From NCBI GenBank assembly GCA_017304275.1, contig JAFKKW010000144.1, positions 1-5,685 on the forward strand: a stretch of 5,685 bases of DNA, given 5' to 3'. Positions 1 through 5,258 of this stretch are shown piece by piece; positions within the stretch are counted from its first letter, which is position 1, and the number at the start of each line of letters is the position of its first letter. Source of the stretch: Hyphomicrobiales bacterium. GTDB lineage: Bacteria > Pseudomonadota > Alphaproteobacteria > Rhizobiales > Hyphomicrobiaceae. The position numbers were made by a program, and so were the translations under genes. The notes beneath the pieces were generated by a model. That model did not search any database. It was not told the origin of the DNA and was given only the letters and a program-made list of their open reading frames with translations.

Positions 1-1291
1 AGCCAAGGCCAGACACGATCACATTCAGGACGAGCTCGCCAGCCTCGATGAAGCCGACGATCCCGCCGCCCGCCTGCCCGAGGTTCAGAAGGCGGCGCAG
101 GAAAAACGCACGGCCCTCTCGGTCGCCCAGGCACGCGTCGCCACACACGCCCGCGAGCGCGAAGCCAGCAACCGGCGCGTCGAGACCATCGCTTCCGAGC
201 GCACGCGGTGGGCCACCCGCAGCGAGAGCGCCACCCAGCACATCGCCGCGCTCGAAGAACGTCTCGCCAAGACCAAAAGCGACATCGCCGCGCTGGAGGA
301 GGTGATCCCGGCCCTCGACGAACGCCGCCAGAGCCTGCTCGGCGCGCTGTCCGATGCCGAGGCCGCGCGCAACGCCGCCGCCGACGACCTCGCCCGCGCC
401 GAAACCGCGCTGCGCACGGCGAGCCAGACCTTGAAGGAAACGCAAGCGGCCGTCGCCGCGGCGCGTGAGGCGCGGGTGCGCATCGAGACGCGACTCGAAG
501 GCGCCCGTACGCGTCGTCAGGACGAGGCGCGCCGCATTCGCGAGGCGCTCAACGTCAACCCCGAGGACTGCCTAAGCCTCGCGGGGATCGCACCCTCGGA
601 GTCCCTTCCCGCGCTGTCTGACGCCGACCGCAGCCTGCAGCGCCTGAAAGCGGACCGCGAGCGCCTCGGCGGCGTCAACCTGCAGGCCGACGACGAGCTG
701 ACGACGTTCCTCGAGCAGATGAGCACGATGGAAACGGAGAAGGATGACGTCGAGCAGGCCATCGCCAAGCTCCGGAGCGCAATTCAGCAGCTCAATCGCG
801 AGGGCAAGAAGCGCCTCGACGAAGCCTTCGACACCGTCAACGGCCACTTCCAGCGCCTGTTTACCACGCTGTTCGGCGGCGGCGAGGCCCGCCTCGAAAT
901 GGTGCAAGGCGAGGACCCCCTCGAATCCGGCCTCGAGATCGTCGCCAAGCCGCCGGGCAAGAAGCCGGCGACCCTCTCCCTGCTCTCGGGCGGCGAGCAG
1001 ACGCTGACCGCACTCTCGCTGATCTTCGCCGTGTTCCTGACCAACCCTTCGCCGATCTGCGTGCTGGACGAGGTCGACGCCCCGCTCGACGACGCGAACG
1101 TCGACCGCTTCTGCACGCTGATGGAGAAAATGTCCGAGGAAACCGCGACCCGCTTCCTGGTCATCACCCACCACCCGATGACCATGATGCGCATGAACCG
1201 GCTGTTCGGGGTCACGATGGCGGAGAAGGGCGTTTCCCAGCTCGTTTCGGTTGACCTCGAGACCGCCAAATCCTTCCGCGAGGCGGGCTGA
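1..1291 (+). CDS. smc: Chromosome segregation protein SMC, C-terminal part (5' end outside window)
   Basis: SMC is a DNA-associated ABC-type ATPase that organises and helps segregate the chromosome. The reading frame is open from the left edge (first full codon at base 2) to TGA at 1289-1291, giving 429 residues. This is the last third or so of a protein that is usually about 1150 residues. Roughly the first 230 residues are Ala/Glu/Arg-rich heptad-like sequence, the returning arm of the long coiled coil. The hinge must lie upstream of the window. The C-terminal head follows, with the ABC signature LSGGEQ (983-1000), a Walker B motif ending in VLDE (1061-1072) followed by the D-loop stretch APLDD, and the switch histidine region ITHHPM near 1165. 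All catalytic motifs expected in this half are intact. The Walker A lobe is in the missing N-terminal part. The ATG at 722 and the GTG at 302 are internal codons, not starts. The gene lies 199 bases upstream of atpI on the same strand, but a separate promoter intervenes. Confidence 0.95.
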   Translation, partial: AKARHDHIQDELASLDEADDPAARLPEVQKAAQEKRTALSVAQARVATHAREREASNRRVETIASERTRWATRSESATQHIAALEERLAKTKSDIAALEEVIPALDERRQSLLGALSDAEAARNAAADDLARAETALRTASQTLKETQAAVAAAREARVRIETRLEGARTRRQDEARRIREALNVNPEDCLSLAGIAPSESLPALSDADRSLQRLKADRERLGGVNLQADDELTTFLEQMSTMETEKDDVEQAIAKLRSAIQQLNREGKKRLDEAFDTVNGHFQRLFTTLFGGGEARLEMVQGEDPLESGLEIVAKPPGKKPATLSLLSGGEQTLTALSLIFAVFLTNPSPICVLDEVDAPLDDANVDRFCTLMEKMSEETATRFLVITHHPMTMMRMNRLFGVTMAEKGVSQLVSVDLETAKSFREAG

Positions 1292-1360
1292 ACGATCGGG
1301 GTGCGGACGGGCGTGAAAACCAGTGATGCCCTAATGAAAATACACCCGATACTGAGGGGT

Positions 1361-1382
1361 CGCGCGGCACCGGGGCTGCGCG
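1361..1382 (+). terminator. Possible weak hairpin terminator after smc
   Basis: CGCGCGGC (1361-1368) can pair with GCTGCGCG (1375-1382), one pair being G-U, around a 6-base loop. It is followed only by GTTTCG, a poor U-tract. A second layer is possible: GGGGT (1356-1360) can pair with ACCCC (1393-1397) around it. The position, 70 bases after the smc stop and before the atp promoter, fits a transcription end. The weak tail means it may be only a GC-rich fold or a rho-dependent site. Confidence 0.28.
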
Positions 1383-1426
1383 GTTTCGCCGTACCCCCCG
1401 GACACTCCCAAAAATGTGGCCATTGC

Positions 1427-1454
1427 TTGACTCCAGGGATGACCACTCTATTGT
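1427..1454 (+). promoter_or_regulatory. Sigma70-type promoter of the atpIBEF'F operon
   Basis: TTGACT (1427-1432), 5 of 6 matches to the -35 consensus and preceded by C as is common in alphaproteobacterial promoters, is separated by 16 bases from TATTGT (1449-1454), 4 of 6 matches to the -10. Transcription would begin near 1461, giving a leader of about 30 bases before the atpI ATG at 1491. The site is the best promoter match in the 199-base smc-atpI gap and sits where the operon needs one. No operator-like repeat overlaps it, which suits a constitutive housekeeping operon. The start point is inferred. Confidence 0.68.
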
Positions 1455-1490
1455 GCGCGCCGATTGAGGCTGACACCCCGAGGTTTTGCC

Positions 1491-1901
1491 ATGCCGGATG
1501 AACGGAACGGCGAAGGTGTTGGCCGAGGCGAGATCTCACCCGCCGACAGAGCGAAATTCAAGCAGCGGGTCGGGGACCTCGGCAAGCAGCTTGAAGAGGC
1601 GCGGTCGCAGCAGGCTGAGAACGAGCCGGCGAGAGACAGTGCGATCAGGGCACGCGGGATGGCATACGGACTGCGCATGGCGTCCGAGCTCGTCGGTGCG
1701 GTTCTGGTCGGCGGCCTCATCGGGTATTTTCTGGACCAAGCTCTCGGCTCATGGCCGTGGCTGTTCCTGGTTTTCTTCCTGTTGGGCTTCGCCGCTGGCG
1801 TGCTCAACGTCATTCGGGGCTTCACGCGGCTCCAGGCTGAAATTAAGGAGGCGACGCGCGGCGACATCGGCCACGCGGTGCCGGACGACGAGGACGACTG
1901 A
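1491..1901 (+). CDS. atpI: ATP synthase accessory protein AtpI
   Basis: AtpI is a small inner-membrane protein of the Fo operon that assists assembly of the c-ring and has been linked to Mg2+ supply. It is not part of the finished enzyme. The product has 136 residues. A hydrophilic, charged N-terminal region (about residues 1-60, with a short predicted helix at 15-45) is typical of alphaproteobacterial AtpI. Two membrane helices follow, at about 63-82 (with GGLIGYFLD) and 88-108 (with FLLGFAAGVLNV), and the tail is acidic, ending DDEDD. The ATG at 1491 is chosen because a GAGG at 1480-1483 lies 7 bases upstream. The frame is also open from a TTG at 1464, which would be only about 3 bases from the predicted transcript start and lacks a ribosome site. 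It is the first gene of the operon, with atpB following 15 bases after its stop. Confidence 0.93.
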   Translation: MPDERNGEGVGRGEISPADRAKFKQRVGDLGKQLEEARSQQAENEPARDSAIRARGMAYGLRMASELVGAVLVGGLIGYFLDQALGSWPWLFLVFFLLGFAAGVLNVIRGFTRLQAEIKEATRGDIGHAVPDDEDD

Positions 1902-1916
1902 GGGACCAGGGGACGG

Positions 1917-2687
1917 ATGGCCAGCGAAGGCGCTTCGGGCGGCATGCCCGATCCAATCCATCAATTCGAGATCAAGCGGCTCATCCCGATGGAGCTTTTC
2001 GGGTATGACGCCTCGTTCACCAACTCGTCGCTGTTCATGGTGATCGCGGTTGCCCTCATCGTGGGCTTCCTGCTGTTCGCCATGCGCGGTCGCGCGCTGG
2101 TGCCGTCGCGCACGCAATCGCTGGCCGAGACGTCCTACGAGTTCGTCGCCGGCATGACGCGCGAGGGCATGGGCGAGCAGGGAATGAAGTTCTTCCCGCT
2201 GATCTTCACGCTCTTCATGTTCATTTTCACGCTCAACATGCTCGGCATGATCCCGGGCGCGTTCACGGTCACGAGCCACATCGTCGTCACCGCGGGGCTC
2301 GCGGTGCTGGTGTTCGTCACCGTTCTCATCCTCGGATTTGCCAAGAACGGCCTTCACTTCCTGAAGCTGTTCGTGCCGTCCGGCGTGCCGATCTACATTC
2401 TGCCGCTCGTCACCATGATCGAGATCATCTCGTTCCTGTCGCGGCCGGTGAGCCATTCGGTCCGTCTGTTCGCCAACATGCTGGCCGGTCACATCACGCT
2501 CAAGGTATTCGCCGGCTTCATCATCATGCTGCTCGGGGCAGGCGCCTACGGCGCCATCGCGCCGCTGCCGCTGCTGGGCGCAGTCGCCCTCACCGCACTC
2601 GAGTTCCTGGTGGCATTCCTGCAGGCTTACGTCTTCACGATGCTCACCATCATGTACCTCAACGACGCGCTGCACCCGGGACACTGA
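1917..2687 (+). CDS. atpB: F-type ATP synthase Fo subunit a
   Basis: Subunit a is the stator of the membrane rotor. It holds the two proton half-channels and the essential arginine that faces the c-ring. The product has 256 residues, normal for the family, with helices at roughly 36-56, 94-112, 120-141, 161-175, 178-208 and 213-243. The diagnostic stretch VRLFANMLAGH contains Arg183, equivalent to E. coli Arg210, with Asn187 at the Asn214 position. The last helix has Glu229 and Gln236. Gln236 matches E. coli Gln252. Compared with E. coli, the Glu219/His245 pair is swapped to His192/Glu229, an arrangement known from mitochondria and many other a subunits. The start at 1917 has AGGGG (1908-1912) close upstream. 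An in-frame ATG at 1944 (protein beginning MPDPIHQF, 247 residues) is a serious alternative, because the residues before it are low-complexity and the DPIHQF motif is often near the N-terminus. Confidence 0.97.
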   Translation: MASEGASGGMPDPIHQFEIKRLIPMELFGYDASFTNSSLFMVIAVALIVGFLLFAMRGRALVPSRTQSLAETSYEFVAGMTREGMGEQGMKFFPLIFTLFMFIFTLNMLGMIPGAFTVTSHIVVTAGLAVLVFVTVLILGFAKNGLHFLKLFVPSGVPIYILPLVTMIEIISFLSRPVSHSVRLFANMLAGHITLKVFAGFIIMLLGAGAYGAIAPLPLLGAVALTALEFLVAFLQAYVFTMLTIMYLNDALHPGH

Positions 2688-2726
2688 TCACGGGTTCGGC
2701 ACACAGCTATTCCGCAAAACCTACCT

Positions 2727-2734
2727 AAGAGGAG
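2727..2734 (+). promoter_or_regulatory. Strong Shine-Dalgarno of atpE
   Basis: AAGAGGAG lies 7 bases before the atpE ATG at 2742, the clearest ribosome site in the operon. The preceding leader (about 2699-2726) is A/C-rich with few G runs, so it looks poorly structured. An open leader with a strong site fits the high output needed for subunit c, which is present in about 9-15 copies per enzyme against one each of a, b and b'. Confidence 0.7.
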
Positions 2735-2741
2735 ACGTTTC

Positions 2742-2966
2742 ATGGATCCCGCTTCCGCAAAGCTCATCGGCGCTGGCCTTGCCGCCATCGGCACGGGCGC
2801 CGCTGCGATCGGCGTCGGCAACCTGTTCGGCCAGTTCCTGCAGGGCGCGCTCCGCAATCCGTCGGCTGCTGACGGCCAGTTCGGCCGCCTGATCTTCGGC
2901 TTCGCCGTGACGGAAGCGCTCGGCATCTTCGCGCTGCTGATCGCGTTCCTCCTGCTCTTCACCTGA
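2742..2966 (+). CDS. atpE: F-type ATP synthase Fo subunit c
   Basis: Subunit c forms the rotating proteolipid ring that carries protons through the membrane. The 74-residue product is the expected length and consists of two membrane hairpin helices (about 8-33 and 50-73). Helix 1 has the Gly/Ala-rich packing pattern (GTGAAAIGVGN, residues 17-27). The polar loop has the signature RNPSA (38-42), which contacts F1 gamma and epsilon. Helix 2 carries the proton-binding carboxylate Glu58 in the context VTEALGIF. Glu58 is followed by Ala rather than the Ser/Thr seen in sodium-binding c subunits, so proton coupling is inferred. The start is fixed by the strong ribosome site 7 bases upstream. The gene is 54 bases after atpB and is followed by an 81-base gap containing a long hairpin. 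Confidence 0.97.
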   Translation: MDPASAKLIGAGLAAIGTGAAAIGVGNLFGQFLQGALRNPSAADGQFGRLIFGFAVTEALGIFALLIAFLLLFT

Positions 2967-2979
2967 TCCAATGGACTGC

Positions 2980-3010
2980 CCGGGAGGATGGGCCGCGCTC
3001 GTCCTCCCGG
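2980..3010 (+). promoter_or_regulatory. Intercistronic hairpin between atpE and atpF'
   Basis: CCGGGAGGA (2980-2988) is a perfect reverse complement of TCCTCCCGG (3002-3010). The stem extends inward by four more pairs (U-G, G-C, G-U, G-C) to a 13-pair hairpin with the 5-base loop CCGCG. No T-run follows (CCACCGTT), so it is not a standard intrinsic terminator. It starts 14 bases after the atpE stop and ends 37 bases before the atpF' ATG. Likely roles are to protect the 3' end of an atpI-B-E mRNA or to lessen transcription into the stalk genes, lowering b/b' relative to c. The structure is read from the sequence; the role is inferred. Confidence 0.6.
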
Positions 3011-3047
3011 CCACCGTTGAATCGGCAATTTCGCTACGGAAGAGACC

Positions 3048-3596
3048 ATGGCTGATCCCGTGACGGCCGGAACCGAGGTCCCGCATGATGCGGGGCACGC
3101 GAAGGTGTTCCCACCGCTCGACCCCAACAACGTCTCGCCCCAGCTCATCTGGCTGGCGTTTACGTTCGTCGCCCTCTACGTCCTCTTGTCGCGCGTGGTG
3201 CTCCCGCGCATCGGCGAGGTGATCGAAGAGCGCAAGGATCGCATCAAGCGCGATCTGGCGGCTGCGGAGCGCCTCAAGGGCGAGACAGAGAAGGCGCTGT
3301 CGTCCTACGAGAAGGCGCTTGCGGATGCGCGTGCGAATGCCTCGTCCATCGCTCGCCAGACGCGTGACCAACTGACCGCCGAGGTCGACAAGGAGCGCAA
3401 GGCCGTCGAGGACCATCTCGCCCGGAAGCTGGCGGATGCCGAGACCAGCATCGGCGCCACGAAGGCCAAGGCCCTTGCCAGCGTCAAGGACATCGCCGGC
3501 GACACGGTCACGGCGATCGTCGGAGCGCTGTCCAACGTCAACGCGACCAAGGACGACATCGACCGCGCGCTCGCCGCAGCCGGCGGCAATAAGTGA
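3048..3596 (+). CDS. atpF': F-type ATP synthase Fo subunit b'
   Basis: This is the second b-type subunit (also called atpG, atpX or atpF2). It pairs with subunit b as a heterodimer to make the peripheral stalk that holds F1 still against rotor torque. Having separate b and b' genes is characteristic of alphaproteobacteria and photosynthetic lineages. The 182-residue product has a polar N-terminus of about 30 residues with the typical FPPLDPNN (21-28). One membrane helix follows (about 31-52), then the b' signature VLPRIGEVIEERKDRI (51-66), then a long Ala/Glu/Lys-rich helical stalk to about residue 155. The N-terminal extension and signature separate it from subunit b. The ATG at 3048 has GGAAGAG (3038-3044) 3 bases upstream, and no better start is in frame. 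It follows the atpE hairpin, and atpF starts 7 bases after its stop. Confidence 0.95.
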   Translation: MADPVTAGTEVPHDAGHAKVFPPLDPNNVSPQLIWLAFTFVALYVLLSRVVLPRIGEVIEERKDRIKRDLAAAERLKGETEKALSSYEKALADARANASSIARQTRDQLTAEVDKERKAVEDHLARKLADAETSIGATKAKALASVKDIAGDTVTAIVGALSNVNATKDDIDRALAAAGGNK

Positions 3597-3603
3597 GGCC
3601 GCC

Positions 3604-4095
3604 ATGCTGAACCCCGCCGTCGCTGAATTCTGGGTCCTGATCGCGTTTCTGCTGTTCATGGGCATCCTCGTCTGGAAGGGCGTGCCCGCCCTGATCGGCA
3701 AGGCGCTCGACAACCGCGCCGCCGCGATCCGCGCCGAACTCGACGACGCCCGCCGCCTGCGTGAGGAAGCCCAGCAGCTTCTCGCCGACTATCAGCGCAA
3801 GACGCGCGAGGCGGAGGACGAGGCGAAATCCATCGTCGAGGCTGCGAAGCGCGAGGCCGAGAGCGTCGCCGCCGAGACCCGCAAGGCACTCGCCGAGCAG
3901 GTCGAGCGTCGCACCAAGACCGCCGAGGAGAAGATCGCCCGCGCCGAGGCGCAGGCGCTCGCCGATGTGCGCGCCGCCGCCGTCGACCTCGCCGTCAAGG
4001 CTTCCGAAGGCGTCCTGAAGGCCAAGCTCGCAGGCGAGGCCGGTGCCTCTCTGGTCGACACGGCCATCCGCGACCTCAAGGGCAAGCTGAACTGA
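3604..4095 (+). CDS. atpF: F-type ATP synthase Fo subunit b
   Basis: Subunit b is the partner of b' in the peripheral stalk, anchored in the membrane beside subunit a and reaching up to the delta subunit of F1. The 163-residue product is the usual length. It has one N-terminal membrane helix (about 7-27, starting FWVLIAFLLF) without the polar leader of b', followed by WKGVPALIGKALDNR (24-38) and a charged Ala/Glu/Lys/Arg-rich coiled stalk to near the C-terminus. The frame is open upstream inside atpF', but the ATG at 3604 is the real start. It gives the canonical MLNP N-terminus, and TGAGG, overlapping the atpF' stop (3594-3598), serves as ribosome site 5 bases away. This implies translational coupling. 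It is the last gene of the operon. The F1 genes do not follow, consistent with a separate operon. Confidence 0.95.
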   Translation: MLNPAVAEFWVLIAFLLFMGILVWKGVPALIGKALDNRAAAIRAELDDARRLREEAQQLLADYQRKTREAEDEAKSIVEAAKREAESVAAETRKALAEQVERRTKTAEEKIARAEAQALADVRAAAVDLAVKASEGVLKAKLAGEAGASLVDTAIRDLKGKLN

Positions 4096-4122
4096 CGCCC
4101 ACGCGGCGAACGACCGAAATCG

Positions 4123-4153
4123 AAAAGCCGGGCCCCATCGCCCGGCTTTTTTG
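4123..4153 (+). terminator. Rho-independent terminator of the atp operon
   Basis: AAAAGCCGGGC (4123-4133) pairs perfectly with GCCCGGCTTTT (4140-4150) around the loop CCCATC, and the T-run continues as TTTTTTGTTT (4147-4156). It lies 27 bases after the atpF stop. The A-run on the left arm would give a shorter T-run on the minus strand. It may therefore also stop the convergent LysE-type gene, which ends at 4212. Confidence 0.92.
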
Positions 4154-4211
4154 TTTGCAACCTGACAGCTCGCCGTTCCTGCCCTGCCGGACCGCCGGCG
4201 CCGAGTGCCAA

Positions 4212-4775
4212 TCACCCCGCCGCAATCAGCCCGGCAAAGCAGATCAGCACGACAGCGGAGAGACGCGGAACGAGCCGCGAGCCAAGTCCGCAAGTCGCGC
4301 GCGCCACCAGCACGCCCACGCCAATCCAGCTCAACGCGGCCACCATCACGAAACCCGCAAACGCGAGCACATAAAAAAGCGCGGTCGCCTGCGACAGCGG
4401 AAGGACGCCGAACGCAAATACGATGGCTTTCGGGTTGAGCAGGGTCGTGATGAAGACGCGCTCGAAACTAACGCCGGCCGAAGCACCATCGAGAACGCCG
4501 CGACGCGACCAGAGCTCGAACGCAGCGAACAGAAGATAAGCCCCGATCGCGAGACGCAAGACCGTCTCGATCGCGGGATAGGCGGCGAGCAGGCCGCCAA
4601 GCACAAGATGGAGCGCGCCAATCGCAAACAGATAACCGCCGATCTCCGCGGGAACCAGGGACAGCGAGCGTTTGACGCCGACGAGCGCCCCCGAGGTCGC
4701 GAGAAGCGTATTCGTCGGACCAGGCGCACTCAAAATCGCGAGCACGGTGAGCGTGAAGAGAAACGGATCCTGCAT
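4212..4775 (-). CDS. LysE/RhtB-family exporter
   Basis: This family comprises inner-membrane exporters of amino acids and related small metabolites, driven by the membrane gradient. The 187-residue product is almost entirely hydrophobic, with about six predicted helices (near 5-25, 42-64, 68-88, 109-128, 132-158 and 170-187). Two family landmarks are visible: the Pro-Gly-Pro motif APGPTN (17-22) in helix 1, followed by a Gly-Val-Lys loop, and LLNPKAIVFAFGVLP (112-126). The length is slightly under the usual 200-210 residues, but both ends look natural and the frame is unbroken. The ATG at 4773-4775 gives the correct N-terminus. No good ribosome site precedes it: the only GGAG-like stretch on the minus strand is about 12-16 bases away. 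The substrate cannot be told from the sequence. It converges with atpF across the terminator and appears unrelated to ATP synthase. Confidence 0.88.
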   Translation of the reverse strand: MQDPFLFTLTVLAILSAPGPTNTLLATSGALVGVKRSLSLVPAEIGGYLFAIGALHLVLGGLLAAYPAIETVLRLAIGAYLLFAAFELWSRRGVLDGASAGVSFERVFITTLLNPKAIVFAFGVLPLSQATALFYVLAFAGFVMVAALSWIGVGVLVARATCGLGSRLVPRLSAVVLICFAGLIAAG

Positions 4776-4810
4776 GAGCGGAGATGTCTTCGCTCCAACG
4801 AGCGCACGCC

Positions 4811-4824
4811 TTGATCCAGATCAG
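4811..4824. promoter_or_regulatory. FNR/FixK-like binding box
   Basis: TTGATCCAGATCAG matches the FNR-type consensus TTGAT-N4-ATCAA at 9 of 10 defined positions. Its core TGATC-CA-GATCA is a perfect inverted repeat. It sits in the divergent region between the exporter gene and the small unknown gene. The centre is about 42 bases before the exporter start codon and about 70 bases before the predicted transcript start of the small gene, so either could be the target. Such regulators (FnrL, FixK) are common in alphaproteobacteria. A chance match to one short box cannot be excluded. Confidence 0.42.
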
Positions 4825-4853
4825 GAACCCGTCGTCGGCGTAAACGACAGAGC

Positions 4854-4881
4854 TTGGCCACAGTGGCCGGGATCGTATGAT
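4854..4881 (+). promoter_or_regulatory. Candidate promoter for the small unknown gene
   Basis: TTGGCC (4854-4859, 4 of 6 matches) and TATGAT (4876-4881, 5 of 6 matches) are spaced by 16 bases. Transcription would start near 4888, leaving a leader of about 38 bases before the GTG at 4926. The -35 element overlaps a perfect palindrome. Confidence 0.5.
4856..4868. repeat. Short palindrome overlapping the -35 element
   Basis: GGCCAC-A-GTGGCC is a perfect inverted repeat with 6-base arms and one central base. Its place over the -35 element of the candidate promoter makes it a possible operator. In GC-rich DNA a short palindrome like this can arise by chance. Confidence 0.4.
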
Positions 4882-4910
4882 GATCTAAACATGCCCTAAC
4901 GCGAAACCGG

Positions 4911-4917
4911 GAAGGAG
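4911..4917 (+). promoter_or_regulatory. Shine-Dalgarno that fixes a GTG start
   Basis: GAAGGAG lies 8 bases before the GTG at 4926 and is the decisive evidence for a GTG start. There is no in-frame ATG until well into the protein. Confidence 0.75.
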
Positions 4918-4925
4918 CCGAGGCC

Positions 4926-5252
4926 GTGCCCGATGCGCCGCAATGGCTGGAGCCCTGGTATCCCGTCGACGAAGCTGCTATCTGCGCCGGCCTCGAACAC
5001 CAGCTCGCCGTGGAGATATCACCCCGTCATGTCCTCTACGGAGCCGACGTCCATCTGATCGCCCGCCACGGCGATACGGACGATGCGCTCTTTGCACTTG
5101 CCGATGGACGCGTCGCCGAGGTGCACCTGACATGGAGGAAAAGCATGGAGCAGGATCCACGATGGCCGGCGACCGCGATCTTCGACACGCGCGAACAGTG
5201 GGCGGCCGAGAGCATGCGCCCGCTCCACGAGGCGCTGAGGCAGATGCGCTGA
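4926..5252 (+). CDS. Small protein of unknown function
   Basis: I do not recognise a named family. The 108-residue product is soluble, with no signal peptide or membrane helix. It is rich in Trp, Asp, Glu, His and Arg (five Trp), with a start of the form PQWLEPWYPVDE. A DDALFALADGRVAEVHLTW stretch (about residues 52-70) looks like two beta strands joined by a turn. The C-terminus looks helical (MRPLHEALRQM). GC-rich third positions, a strong ribosome site, an upstream promoter and an uninterrupted frame support a real gene. The start is GTG at 4926. It is divergent from the exporter gene and stops 6 bases before the end of the convergent gene on the other strand, with no terminator visible between them. 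The acidic, Trp-rich composition could suit a cytosolic binding or immunity-type protein, but that would be a guess. Confidence 0.8.
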   Translation: MPDAPQWLEPWYPVDEAAICAGLEHQLAVEISPRHVLYGADVHLIARHGDTDDALFALADGRVAEVHLTWRKSMEQDPRWPATAIFDTREQWAAESMRPLHEALRQMR

Positions 5253-5258
5253 TCTTGA

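Noticed and set aside
572..1174. 200-codon open frame on the minus strand inside smc
   Set aside because: It lies antisense to the conserved SMC head. Its length is explained by the scarcity of stop codons in GC-rich DNA, and it has no ribosome site or family motif.
1464..1490. TTG start extending AtpI by nine residues
   Set aside because: It would lie about 3 bases from the predicted transcript start with no ribosome site, while the ATG at 1491 has GAGG 7 bases upstream.
1301..1501. 66-codon open frame in the smc-atpI gap
   Set aside because: It runs straight through the atp promoter and into the atpI start, and it lacks a ribosome site or protein-like composition.
1749..2684. 311-codon open frame on the minus strand across atpB
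   Set aside because: Its composition is extreme (His, Glu, Gln and Arg), as expected for the complement of a hydrophobic membrane protein. The plus strand carries a clear subunit a.
2980..3010. Reading the atpE/atpF' hairpin as an intrinsic terminator
   Set aside because: No T-run follows the stem, and the downstream b' and b genes need to be transcribed and have no clear promoter of their own.
2721..3713. 330-codon open frame on the minus strand across atpE and atpF'
   Set aside because: It is antisense to two unmistakable ATP synthase genes and covers their control regions, with no recognisable domain.
4155..4814. 219-codon open frame on the plus strand opposite the exporter
   Set aside because: It is Arg/Lys/Glu-rich low-complexity sequence, the mirror of a membrane protein. 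It begins just beside the terminator and has no ribosome site.
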